Shown: positions 1 to 6,114, numbered from the stretch's first letter. The stretch is 64,000 nt of DNA from Microvirga sp. Mcv34 (GCF_024519725.1 NZ_JALJRK010000001.1:124001-188000), one strand, 5' to 3'. Notes: generated by a model from the sequence alone, not told the origin. Translations and numbers: made by a program.

Positions 1-235
1 ATTGAGCGGTTTCGGCTTGCTGCCGCATGGCGTGGACGCCTGTGCAGAGTTGCCGAAGGTTCCTGGCGGAGGTCTCCAGGTTGGCGGCTGCTAGGAGGAG
101 CTTGCCCTCCTCGGCGCCGGGGGAGTTCATGGTTCCGGCCGCATAGGCGCATGCAATCTCAGTGCACCGAAGGAACTGCTCCGTCTTGTGCAGGATCTCC
201 CGCGCCTGCTGCTCAAAGGCGGTGATGATTGTCAT
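1..235 (-). CDS. Partial small phage early protein (3' end outside window)
   Basis: The frame is open from an ATG at 233-235 to the window edge, giving about 78 residues starting MTIITAFEQQAR. It is preceded by an AAGGAGA ribosome site 8-9 bases upstream. The sequence is Ala/Leu/Gln-rich and predicted helical, with two Cys near residues 25-30. It is the last visible gene of the leftward early operon and overlaps the previous gene's stop by a few bases. I recognise no family. Lambda-like phages keep recombination or exclusion genes and then the integrase in this position. Confidence 0.55.
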   Translation of the reverse strand, partial: MTIITAFEQQAREILHKTEQFLRCTEIACAYAAGTMNSPGAEEGKLLLAAANLETSARNLRQLCTGVHAMRQQAETAQ

Positions 236-381
236 CGCTGGTTCTCCTTGCCCGCCACTTTGACGAGCGGCTTTTGCCAGCCGCATTCGCGAGAGAGTTG
301 AGCGGTCTTGTCCGCCTTGATGCGCGAAGCGCGCTTGGTTTCGGGGCCACGCCACTTGAGGGTGATCGGGACGCGCTTCAT
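232..381 (-). CDS. Small basic phage protein, 49 aa
   Basis: A 49-residue basic protein starting MKRVPITLKWRG, rich in Lys and Arg. Its ATG overlaps the stop of the preceding 42-aa gene, and a GGAGG site lies about 6 bases before it. A longer frame is open upstream to 624, but it antisenses or overlaps better-supported small genes, so the short form is preferred. There is no recognisable domain. The charge suggests nucleic-acid contact, which is inference only. Confidence 0.5.
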   Translation of the reverse strand: MKRVPITLKWRGPETKRASRIKADKTAQLSRECGWQKPLVKVAGKENQR

Positions 382-506
382 AGGACCTCCACGAGCTTGA
401 AGATGGAGAAGCACCAGAGGCCGAAGATCACGAGAGCCATGAGAACCCAAAGGGCTTGCTCGACACGTTGGCAGTAGGCCTTGCAGCGAGAGTTGGAGAG
501 GCTCAT
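378..506 (-). CDS. Single-pass membrane microprotein, 42 aa
   Basis: The 42-residue product starts MSLSNSRCKAY and has one clear hydrophobic segment (about residues 19-38, rich in Leu, Ile, Val, Phe and Trp). A GGGAGG site precedes the ATG. The stop overlaps the start of the next gene, and its own start overlaps the stop of the previous one, as expected for coupled genes in a phage operon. A small early membrane protein could act in superinfection exclusion, but nothing in the sequence proves this. Confidence 0.5.
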   Translation of the reverse strand: MSLSNSRCKAYCQRVEQALWVLMALVIFGLWCFSIFKLVEVL

Positions 507-673
507 TGCTTCCTCCCTTCGGCGTCTTTCTTGGCGTGGTGGCGGTCGGAGGCCTCAAGGCGCTTGAGGATCCTCTTGAACAGGCCGCGAACCTTTGGGT
601 CGGGCGAGTGCTCAGCGAATGCATGCACAGCTGGGATGAGCACCTGGCGCTCTTCCTTGGAGAAGTGCGGCAT
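503..673 (-). CDS. Small phage protein, 56 aa
   Basis: The product begins MPHFSKEERQVL and ends in a Lys/Arg-rich tail. The middle (around residues 28-42) is an amphipathic basic helix. The ATG shares bases with the stop of the upstream zinc-motif gene, and its own stop overlaps the next ATG. I do not recognise it. Its place in a run of overlapping reading frames with ribosome sites supports it being real. Confidence 0.5.
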   Translation of the reverse strand: MPHFSKEERQVLIPAVHAFAEHSPDPKVRGLFKRILKRLEASDRHHAKKDAEGRKQ

Positions 674-930
674 CACGCAGCCCCTCCGAAATCAGGAGAG
701 AGCCGGTCTTCATCCGTGCCGCCACAAGGACAGGGGGCAGAGTCGAGAAGGCCCGTATTCCGATCTTTGTAGACGAAGTGACCGCGGCCCTCGCAGGTCG
801 GGCAGGAGATGGTTGCCCCGCGCTGAAGTACGCTGTTTAGGAAGGCGACATCCTGCGCCACCTGCTGGATTACCTCTGAGCAGACGAGACGTGGGCGGCT
901 CTTCGCGGGGAAGGAGATCACATCAGCCAT
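673..930 (-). CDS. Small phage protein with CxxC zinc-finger-like motif, 85 aa
   Basis: The 85-residue protein starts MADVISFPAKSR. Near the C-terminus it carries CPTCEGRGHF and then PCPCGG, a pair of CxxC knuckles of the DnaJ zinc-finger type, probably one zinc site. The N-terminal half is helical. Stop and start codons overlap both neighbours. Small zinc-ribbon proteins of this kind are common in alphaproteobacterial phages without assigned function. Confidence 0.65.
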   Translation of the reverse strand: MADVISFPAKSRPRLVCSEVIQQVAQDVAFLNSVLQRGATISCPTCEGRGHFVYKDRNTGLLDSAPCPCGGTDEDRLSPDFGGAA

Positions 931-1120
931 TGGTGTGCCCCTTCGCCTTGCCGATGACCTTGCGGATCATGCGAAGCGTCGGGCTGCCGTCGTGCCACTG
1001 CACGTCGGTCTCAACGACCTTCAGGACCTCCAGCATTTCGCGGATGAGCATCTGCTCGGGGCTGCGGTAGGTGCGCATATCGCGCATCGCGGCAGCGAAA
1101 TTGATGGAGCGCTGGCGCAT
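923..1120 (-). CDS. Small phage protein, 65 aa
   Basis: The product starts MRQRSINFAAAMRDMR and is mostly helical (EQMLIREMLEVLKVVE in the centre), ending in a basic stretch. It overlaps the start of the downstream zinc-motif gene by 8 bases and follows the 31-aa membrane gene by one base. There is no recognised family. It is read from the leftward promoter near 1250. Confidence 0.55.
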   Translation of the reverse strand: MRQRSINFAAAMRDMRTYRSPEQMLIREMLEVLKVVETDVQWHDGSPTLRMIRKVIGKAKGHTNG

Positions 1121-1121
1121 C

Positions 1122-1217
1122 TCAGGCCACCATCGACCAGAGGGCCACGGCCCCGGCGAACATACCGAGGCAGGCTAACTCACCAACAGTAGCGGCAATG
1201 GATTTGAGGAGGGGCAT
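1122..1217 (-). CDS. First gene of leftward operon, 31-aa membrane microprotein
   Basis: The 31-residue product starts MPLLKSIAATVG and is largely one hydrophobic helix (about residues 8-31). It is the first open frame after the predicted leftward promoter, with a leader of some 25 bases. A short form like this is easily missed. Support comes from position, strand, the tight junction with the next gene and the membrane-helix composition. Function is unknown. Confidence 0.4.
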   Translation of the reverse strand: MPLLKSIAATVGELACLGMFAGAVALWSMVA

Positions 1218-1248
1218 GAAGGGTCATCCGATTGGCGTTGGATGATTA

Positions 1249-1278
1249 TTCATACAAACTGTATTAGTGACACGTCAA
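1249..1278 (-). promoter_or_regulatory. Leftward early promoter (PL-like)
   Basis: On the minus strand TTGACG (1278-1273) and TATGAA (1254-1249) are separated by 18 bases. The operator at 1251-1267 covers the -10 and part of the spacer, so a bound repressor would block polymerase. The predicted start lies about 25 bases before the 31-aa gene. The assignment rests on consensus matching only. Confidence 0.5.
1251..1267. promoter_or_regulatory. Repressor/Cro operator OL1-like
   Basis: ATACA (1252-1256), AAC, TGTAT (1260-1264) followed by TAG matches the near-perfect palindrome at 2456-2476 in both half-sites and in the 3-bp spacing. It sits on the leftward promoter. Confidence 0.6.
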
Positions 1279-1287
1279 GCGTTATTT

Positions 1288-1303
1288 TTACAAAAAGTAT
1301 TAG
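1288..1303. promoter_or_regulatory. Second, weaker operator copy OL2-like
   Basis: TTACA, AAA, AGTAT, TAG differs from the strong operator by one base in each 5-bp half. It lies 36 bases from the first copy (start to start), roughly three and a half helical turns, which would allow cooperative binding. It is a moderate match only. Confidence 0.45.
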
Positions 1304-1420
1304 CGCGAGAGATCAGTGACTTAGGATTAAAAGACGTGACAGTCCCCGATATCCACAGGGGCATGTTCTTGCTTTGTTCCAGAATGCGCGACAGCTTACC
1401 GGGGCGAACAGGAGACCCGG

Positions 1421-1678
1421 ATGTCGAGCCAGATGATTCCAGAGTATGGGGATGATTGCCGAAGCGAAGTGCCTCGCTTCCAGCTATTCCTCACGTGCTA
1501 CAATTGCCAGCGTCCCTCCGCTCGATACCTTCAGGCCGTGCCATCTCACATCACGACAGAGGATGATCTGATTGAGAGCGGCCTGCTGGCGAAGCAGGCT
1601 TTTCTTTGCGGGAAATGTGAGTGCCCGATTGGGACGATTACGGGAGTGAAGGTCGAATGGATCGACGTTCCCTATTAG
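1421..1678 (+). CDS. Small Zn-ribbon-like phage protein, 85 aa
   Basis: The product starts MSSQMIPEYGDD and carries CYNCQR (about residues 27-32) and CGKCECPIG (about 63-71), two CxxC pairs that could bind one zinc. AGGAGA lies 8 bases before the ATG. It is the only rightward gene between the two operator regions. It converges on the repressor gene, and the two overlap by 4 bases at their stop codons. I see no family beyond the zinc knuckles. Confidence 0.6.
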   Translation: MSSQMIPEYGDDCRSEVPRFQLFLTCYNCQRPSARYLQAVPSHITTEDDLIESGLLAKQAFLCGKCECPIGTITGVKVEWIDVPY

Positions 1679-2409
1679 TCGGCAGGGTAGTGAACGCTTC
1701 GGACCAAGCCGAGGATTTTCACCTCAGTTCCGTCATCCGGTTGAAAGTCTCTCGGCACGACGATAGCTCGATGCTTGGGGTTGTCGGAGCGGGGATGAAA
1801 CTCAACCCGGTCCTCGTAGAGCTCAACTTCTTTGACCGACCATTCGCGGAGCTGCCCGCCGTCTTTTGTACGCTCAATGACGACTTTCATTCCGTCCCGC
1901 AAAGGGACGCGGTTCTCCAGATCCTCATAATCGACGCAGAGGACATAGCCTCCCTCGAACATGGGGGGCTTGGCCTTGTTCATGCTGTCGCCTTCGATGA
2001 TGAAGGCCATATGGCGGGCGTCCGGGTACTTCATATCAACAGGAGCGCTAATCTTTGGCGGCTCCTCATCAAAGAATTCAGCAACCTCGCGGAAGGTCCC
2101 CGCCGCGACGGAGCCAGCCACAACGTACTGCGTCACTGACATATCGACCGGGCGGAGTTGAGGTGGCACTTGGTCGCCGCCCGCCTTCGGGTCGCCTTTC
2201 CCCGTCAGTAGCCAGGCATGGGCTACGCGGAACTTCCGGGCATAGCTTTCCGCTTGCTCTGGGGTGAAATCACGGCCGCCAGGTTCGCCAGCTCGTTCGT
2301 GGGTATTGTACGTCGAATAGGGAATCCCGAGTTCCTTCGATACGGCTAGAGCCGACCGATACCCCGCTTGTTGCCTCGCCCACCGGAGGCGTTCCCCACG
2401 TGTTTTCAT
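1675..2409 (-). CDS. Phage repressor, HTH plus LexA/S24 peptidase domain
   Basis: A 244-residue CI/LexA-type repressor that would keep the lysogenic state. An N-terminal XRE-type helix-turn-helix lies at about residues 5-65. The S24 domain follows, with an Ala103-Gly104 cleavage site in a VAAGTF context, nucleophile Ser142 in EGDSM and general-base Lys193 in WSVKEV. All elements for RecA-stimulated self-cleavage are therefore present, which predicts SOS induction. The ATG at 2407-2409 has no ribosome site. The frame is open far upstream, but only this start gives a normal repressor N-terminus and avoids overlapping the divergent gene. It is divergent from the Cro-like gene across a 72-bp control region. 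Confidence 0.92.
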   Translation of the reverse strand: MKTRGERLRWARQQAGYRSALAVSKELGIPYSTYNTHERAGEPGGRDFTPEQAESYARKFRVAHAWLLTGKGDPKAGGDQVPPQLRPVDMSVTQYVVAGSVAAGTFREVAEFFDEEPPKISAPVDMKYPDARHMAFIIEGDSMNKAKPPMFEGGYVLCVDYEDLENRVPLRDGMKVVIERTKDGGQLREWSVKEVELYEDRVEFHPRSDNPKHRAIVVPRDFQPDDGTEVKILGLVRSVHYPAD

Positions 2410-2446
2410 AACACCCGTTGTATCGAAATCATTCTTACTATGGGTG

Positions 2447-2475
2447 TTGACTTCGACTAATACAGATTGTATTAG
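2447..2475 (+). promoter_or_regulatory. Rightward early promoter (PR-like), predicted leaderless start
   Basis: TTGACT (2447-2452) and TATTAG (2470-2475) have the ideal 17-base spacing. A start site 6-7 bases after the -10 falls at 2481-2482, the A of the ATG of the Cro-like gene. No ribosome site exists upstream of that ATG, so the mRNA is probably leaderless. Confidence 0.6.
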
Positions 2476-2476
2476 T
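2456..2476. promoter_or_regulatory. Strong palindromic operator OR-like
   Basis: Perfect 9-bp arms ACTAATACA and TGTATTAGT flank GAT. The site spans the spacer and -10 of the rightward promoter. Related sites occur at 1251-1267 and 1288-1303. A lone half-site TTGTAT (2418-2423) lies beside the repressor start codon. Confidence 0.75.
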
Positions 2477-2481
2477 TCTGT

Positions 2482-2760
2482 ATGAGCACTGTTCACGACA
2501 TCATCGCCTTGTGGCCATCCGCTTCGGAACTGGCCAGAGATCTCGGACTGAAGCGGGAAAGCCATGCCACGGTGATGAAGCACCGAGGCTCCATCCCAGT
2601 GAAGCACTGGCCAGCCCTGGTGGATGCCGCCAAAAAGCGGCGCATCAAGGGGATCTCCTATGCGGTGCTTGTAGCTGCCCATGCTCGTCCCTCTGCCCCG
2701 CATCAGGATAGCGCTGCCAACGAGCCTGGGACCACGGCTAATACGGAGAGGGCCGCTTGA
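2482..2760 (+). CDS. Cro/YdaS-like antirepressor DNA-binding protein
   Basis: A 92-residue protein starting MSTVHDIIALWPSASEL. Residues 10-60 fit a short helix-turn-helix of the YdaS/Cro kind: SELARDLGL is the first helix pair, and HATVMKHRGSIPVKHW looks like the recognition segment. The tail is polar and Thr/Ala-rich. It is divergent from the repressor, and its promoter overlaps the strong operator. That is the expected position of Cro, the early repressor of the lysogenic promoter. There is no ribosome site before the ATG. Confidence 0.75.
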   Translation: MSTVHDIIALWPSASELARDLGLKRESHATVMKHRGSIPVKHWPALVDAAKKRRIKGISYAVLVAAHARPSAPHQDSAANEPGTTANTERAA

Positions 2761-2936
2761 GCTCTTTCCAGTCCCTTTCCCCTTCCATCGGCACCGCCTC
2801 CCTTGCTGCCGATGAGAAGAGCGCGGGCGGCTCAAACGCCAATCCTTTAGCCGCCCGCGCTTTCGTTTCAGCCCCCGCTTCCACGCCTACCGTTATCGCC
2901 GGTCTGGGTGGGAATTTCATCTTCAATCGAAACTAG
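2757..2936 (+). CDS. Possible TTG-started phage protein, 59 aa
   Basis: An open frame of 59 residues begins with TTG overlapping the Cro-like stop (TTGA) and follows a GGAGAGG sequence 6 bases upstream. The composition is Ser/Ala/Asn-rich, and it ends GGNFIFNRN. It would fill the gap between the Cro-like gene and the next ATG at 2957 and keep the start/stop overlaps seen in this operon. Without a known family it could also be untranslated leader. Confidence 0.35.
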   Translation: MSSFQSLSPSIGTASLAADEKSAGGSNANPLAARAFVSAPASTPTVIAGLGGNFIFNRN

Positions 2937-2956
2937 AACAGTTACGGAACGCTCGC

Positions 2957-3451
2957 ATGGCCCAAGATCGCGGTCGCATCCTCCCATTCTCAGGCTTCAA
3001 AGCCGCCTGGCGCATGCTGCTCGACACCCTCGGCGGCGTCTCGGCGGTCGAACGCGCGGACATCACCCGGGGCAGCGCGTCGCTCCTGTCGCGCTACGGG
3101 CAGGTGCACGAGAGCGTCTTCACGCCGATCGACATCATGTACGAGATCGAGAAGGCGGTCGTCGACGCTGGCGGGCGCCCTGAGTTCCTGATGGCCTATG
3201 CCGACGCGCTTGGCTTCGTCGCCGTTCCGAAGGCGGCCGTTGAGAACCCGCTCCCTGTTCTCGACACGGCGGCCGTCGAAGCAATCGGTGCGGTTGGTCA
3301 GATGGCGTCGGCATTCTACGAGGCCGCAAAGGACGGCGTGATCACTCCCAAGGAAGCCGAGGGCCTCGCCGCTGTTGGTCTAAGGGCTGGCGCTGAGGTG
3401 CATGAGTTCACAGAGGCTGCAAAGGCCCGCGCTGCGAAGGGTGGACGCTGA
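2957..3451 (+). CDS. Phage early regulatory protein, possibly CII/CP76-like
   Basis: The 164-residue, largely helical protein starts MAQDRGRILPFSG. Its first 60 residues (WRMLLDTLGGVSAVERAD, then GSASLLSRYGQ) resemble the DNA-binding part of phage regulatory proteins of the CII/CP76 type in layout. The C-terminal half is a long Ala/Glu helix. The assignment is tentative and rests on this resemblance and on the position directly after Cro, where CII sits in lambda. The stop overlaps the start of the next gene. Confidence 0.6.
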   Translation: MAQDRGRILPFSGFKAAWRMLLDTLGGVSAVERADITRGSASLLSRYGQVHESVFTPIDIMYEIEKAVVDAGGRPEFLMAYADALGFVAVPKAAVENPLPVLDTAAVEAIGAVGQMASAFYEAAKDGVITPKEAEGLAAVGLRAGAEVHEFTEAAKARAAKGGR

Positions 3452-3756
3452 TGCCAGGCCTGCCGCTTTCCGCCGACACGATTGCCACCATCAAGACCCT
3501 TCGCGCCAAGGGACACAGCATCAGTGAAGTTGCTGCGCTCACGAAGGTGCGGGGCAGGGGCACCATTCACCGCCACGTGCAGGGCATCCAGCTTCCGTTC
3601 GGTCCTCTCAAGCGGGGCGGCAAGAAGAAGATCGCCTTCAACGTCTGCAAGGCGCTCTTCGACCAGGGCCTCACCTACCGCGGGATCGGCAAGCGCCTCG
3701 GCTGCGCACATTCCGCCGTCTACCGCACTCTCAAGACTGGCAGGAGCGCTGCATGA
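3451..3756 (+). CDS. Paired helix-turn-helix protein A, 101 aa
   Basis: Two helix-turn-helix segments are visible. One lies at about residues 9-42 (SISEVAALTKVRGRGTIHRHV) and one at about 72-95 (LTYRGIGKRLGCAHSAVYRTL), joined by a basic linker with KRGGKKK. This resembles resolvase/homeodomain-like HTH pairs. It has the same architecture as the products at 6319-6621 and 6743-7069. It probably binds DNA as a regulator or replication accessory protein, but the target is unknown. Stop and start overlap both neighbours. Confidence 0.7.
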   Translation: MPGLPLSADTIATIKTLRAKGHSISEVAALTKVRGRGTIHRHVQGIQLPFGPLKRGGKKKIAFNVCKALFDQGLTYRGIGKRLGCAHSAVYRTLKTGRSAA

Positions 3757-4028
3757 GCGACATGGCCCCCGATCTAATCCGCTCCTACGTGGACCGCATT
3801 CTCCGCATCAAGGAGGAAGAGGACACGCTGAAGGCTGACATCAAATATATTTACGCCGAGGCCAAGGGCAACGGCCTGGACAAGACTGCTTTGGGCGATC
3901 TCGTCACGCATCTCCGCAAGCAGGCGAAAAACCCTGAGAAGCAGGCCGAGCGCTCGTCGTTGTTCGATCTGTATCTCGACGCCTACACGAACGCGCCTCA
4001 CGCGCATACGCATACGCGTGAGGGCTGA
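3753..4028 (+). CDS. GapR-like DUF2312 DNA-binding protein
   Basis: A 91-residue protein with the DUF2312/GapR signature: RSYVDRILRIKEEEDTLKAD, then IKYIYAEAKGNGLDKTALGD, then LFDLYLDAY. In Caulobacter the family member GapR clamps overtwisted DNA ahead of forks and RNA polymerase and stimulates topoisomerases (known for the family). The phage copy keeps the whole helical core but adds an odd C-terminal tail, HAHTHTREG. It lies between an HTH gene and a RuvC-like resolvase, which suggests a role in phage replication or nucleoid remodelling (inference). Confidence 0.85.
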   Translation: MSDMAPDLIRSYVDRILRIKEEEDTLKADIKYIYAEAKGNGLDKTALGDLVTHLRKQAKNPEKQAERSSLFDLYLDAYTNAPHAHTHTREG

Positions 4029-4030
4029 GC

Positions 4031-4516
4031 ATGAGCGAGATCTGCATTCTCGGCGTGGATCCAGGCTCCTCGGGCGCAATCGCCCTGTACTGGCCCTCCG
4101 CTCCGCACACGATCATTGCCGAAGACGTTCCGACCGTTGACGGCGCGATCAATCCGGCCGCCCTTGCCCGGCGCTTGGAAGAGGCCCGGCCCTCGGTTGC
4201 GATGGTCGAACTCGTCGGCGCCATGCCGAAGCAGGGCGTCTCCTCCACCTTTAAGTTCGGCGTTGCCTACGGTCTGGTCCGTGGCGTGATTGGGGCCGCT
4301 TTCATCCCCATGCACCTCGTCACCCCTGGCAAGTGGAAGAAGCACTTCCGCCTGTCGTCTGACAAGGAAGAGGCGAGGGCGCTTGCAACCCGTCTCTGGC
4401 CGGCTGCCACGTGCTTCTCTCGCAAGAAGGATCACGGGCGCGCCGAGGCCGCCCTGATCGCCCGCTATGCCGCCGAGACCATGTACGCCGACTTCCGCCT
4501 GGGAGCCGCCGAATGA
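4031..4516 (+). CDS. RuvC-like Holliday junction endonuclease
   Basis: The 161-residue protein has the RuvC fold motifs in order: GVDPGSSGAIAL with Asp10, VELVGAMPKQG with Glu60, and the C-terminal KKDHGRAEAALIARY with Asp134/Glu139 in place of the usual Asp pair. Phage RuvC-type enzymes resolve branched DNA before packaging or recombination. It has the normal length for the family. The stop overlaps the next start (ATGA). It belongs to the rightward early operon. Confidence 0.85.
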   Translation: MSEICILGVDPGSSGAIALYWPSAPHTIIAEDVPTVDGAINPAALARRLEEARPSVAMVELVGAMPKQGVSSTFKFGVAYGLVRGVIGAAFIPMHLVTPGKWKKHFRLSSDKEEARALATRLWPAATCFSRKKDHGRAEAALIARYAAETMYADFRLGAAE

Positions 4517-4776
4517 GCGAGAAGCCGAGCCTCGATCAGCAGATCAGTGCGGTTGCCTCCGACATGCTGTCTCGGCGCGGCTTCCTCGACGCCTCAGAGC
4601 GTCGACTGATGAGCCCCAAGCTCAAGGACAACGAGCGGCAGACGATCGAGCTTGATCGCATGAACACCCTCAAGTCGCAGCCGGCTCTTGAGGCCGCCGT
4701 CGAAACTCTCCGCTGGCTGAAGGCCAACGAGGAAGAGGTCCGCGCATTCGTCGCCAGCAAGCGAGGTGCAGCATGA
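4513..4776 (+). CDS. Small helical phage protein, 87 aa
   Basis: The product starts MSEKPSLDQQISAV and is nearly all helix and charged, with LKDNERQTIELDRMNTLKSQ in the centre. It overlaps the RuvC-like gene and the following replication gene by 4 bases each. A longer frame is open from 4411 inside the RuvC-like gene but has no ribosome site. The family is not recognised. A partner of the adjacent resolvase or replication protein is possible. Confidence 0.6.
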   Translation: MSEKPSLDQQISAVASDMLSRRGFLDASERRLMSPKLKDNERQTIELDRMNTLKSQPALEAAVETLRWLKANEEEVRAFVASKRGAA

Positions 4777-5552
4777 GCGGACTGTCACCCGAGATGATCG
4801 ACGCCATGGTTGCTGCTGGTCTGACGGCTGAGCAAATGGCAGCCCTCGTGAAGGCTCAACTTGCTGCCCAGGCTGCCGCTGATGAAGCCCGCCGCGCAGC
4901 GAAGAGAGAGCAGGCAACCGAGCGCCAGCGCCGGAAGAGAGAGCGTGATCGCAAGCCTGTCACGCATGTCACGCGTGACAACGCGTTACAGGGCGTGACG
5001 GAGCGTGACACCCCCTCCAAGGTTCCCCCCAATGATAATAACTCTAACCCCCCTCCTACCTCCCCCAGTTCCGATGCTGACGCATCGGCGCTGCCTGCCG
5101 TCAGCGACCCGGCAGAAGTTTCGATCAACGACCAAATCTGGAATTCGAAAGCCGCCCTGTCCGACCTCTCGGGAAAATCCGAGACGGCTGTCGGCAAGTG
5201 GATCGGCAAGGCGCTGAAAGACCATCCCCCCGACGTGGTGAAGCAGGGCATCGACGCCGCCCTGCATGCCGGAACCCGCGACCCCTTCAGCTACGCCCGA
5301 AGCGTGATGCTCAACTCCCGAGGCCCCCAAAATGACCACCAAGGCAATCGCAACGGTCGAACCCATTCCGCCGCTCAGCACCGCAGCTCCGGATCTCGCC
5401 TCGCTGCCATCATGGGCTACGACGATGAACACGGAGGCGATGACCCAGCGGAAGAACGACGCGTATCGGATCGGGCCGCATGGCCGAAAGGTCGTCACGC
5501 TTCCGGCTTCCTCGATGCCGAACCCGACGCAGCGGGCGTTTATCGAGCGTAG
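4773..5552 (+). CDS. Putative phage replication protein (O-like)
   Basis: A 259-residue protein. Residues 1-60 form a basic coiled helix rich in Ala, Arg and Glu. A short segment VTHVTRDN...GVTERDT follows, encoded by iteron-like repeats, then a Pro/Ser/Asn linker. A compact domain at about residues 118-175 (INDQIWNSKAALSDLSGKS, KWIGKALKDHPPDVV) looks like the winged or helical domain of replication initiators. Its place in the operon and the repeats inside the gene recall lambda O, which carries the origin inside its gene. The last 73 codons overlap the next gene in another frame. Confidence 0.5.
   Translation: MSGLSPEMIDAMVAAGLTAEQMAALVKAQLAAQAAADEARRAAKREQATERQRRKRERDRKPVTHVTRDNALQGVTERDTPSKVPPNDNNSNPPPTSPSSDADASALPAVSDPAEVSINDQIWNSKAALSDLSGKSETAVGKWIGKALKDHPPDVVKQGIDAALHAGTRDPFSYARSVMLNSRGPQNDHQGNRNGRTHSAAQHRSSGSRLAAIMGYDDEHGGDDPAEERRVSDRAAWPKGRHASGFLDAEPDAAGVYRA
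4955..5012. repeat. Iteron-like GTCACGC/GCGTGAC repeats, candidate replication origin
   Basis: Within 58 bases the heptamer GTCACGC or its complement GCGTGAC appears about five times in both orientations, including a palindrome CACGCGTG. An AT-richer stretch (AATGATAATAACTC, around 5030) follows directly. Repeats plus an AT-rich element inside a replication gene match the layout of lambdoid origins. Function is inferred. Confidence 0.45.
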
Positions 5553-6114
5553 GGTCGCAGAACTCGACCTGATGGCCCAGCCGGGTCCGGTCAAGGAGAT
5601 CGACGCGACCATTGGCGCCCTGATGCTTCGCTACATGACCGCGCGCCAGGACGACGAGATGATGCGGGCGCGTGTCGAGGGCTACCGGATTGTCCTGCGG
5701 GACTTCCCCGCTTGGGCTGTTCGGGAGGCTTACGCCCGCTGGCTCAAGGGCGAGATCGGCCGCGAGTATGACGCCTCGTTCCCGCCTCCGGAGCGCGTCC
5801 TGCATGACTGCGCCAAGAACCTCACCATGGCCGCCATGGGCCAGCGCATCGGGCTGCAAATGGTTCTCGACGCGGAAGCCTATCGCCCGCCGAGCGAGGC
5901 CGAGATGCAGGAGCGACGGCAGCGCCTGGAGACGGTCATCCGGAGCATCGCGGAGGGCGTCAGCCCCGAGGATCGCGGTCCTGGAAGCCTGAAGCGCCGG
6001 CCTGAGACGCCTGAAGAGCAGGCCCGCAAGGATCAGATCCTCAACAGCCCAGGCAAGGGCATCCTCGCAGGGCTTCGCGAATTGCAGGAGACGGAACGTG
6101 CAGCAGCCCAGTGA
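5332..6114 (+). CDS. Phage early protein, possible helicase loader/primosome component
   Basis: The 260-residue protein starts MTTKAIATVEPIPPL. The ATG has GAGG 8 bases upstream and lies 220 bases inside the previous gene, an unusually long out-of-frame overlap; an internal ATG near 5428 would shorten it. The centre is helical (VKEIDATIGALMLRYMTARQDD, about 86-107), followed by DFPAWAVREAYARWL and FPPPERVL, a pattern seen in replicative accessory proteins of related phages. No Walker motif is present. Pairing with the O-like gene suggests a lambda P-like role, which is inference. Confidence 0.55.
   Translation: MTTKAIATVEPIPPLSTAAPDLASLPSWATTMNTEAMTQRKNDAYRIGPHGRKVVTLPASSMPNPTQRAFIERRVAELDLMAQPGPVKEIDATIGALMLRYMTARQDDEMMRARVEGYRIVLRDFPAWAVREAYARWLKGEIGREYDASFPPPERVLHDCAKNLTMAAMGQRIGLQMVLDAEAYRPPSEAEMQERRQRLETVIRSIAEGVSPEDRGPGSLKRRPETPEEQARKDQILNSPGKGILAGLRELQETERAAAQ

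Noticed and set aside
1267-1455. GTG-started frame of 62 codons on the plus strand
   Set aside because: It lies over the operator/promoter region, has no ribosome site and overlaps the better-supported Zn-ribbon gene at 1421.
1621-2139. Long plus-strand frame of 172 codons
   Set aside because: It is antisense to the repressor gene, whose domain motifs are unmistakable.
1675-2409. Idea that the repressor lacks the catalytic lysine (Arg in LREW)
   Set aside because: Better alignment to LexA places the lysine at Lys193 in WSVKEV, so the dyad is complete.
2410-2835. Upstream in-frame extension of the repressor to 386 aa
   Set aside because: It would run antisense through the Cro-like gene and its promoter; the sequence there has no domain character.
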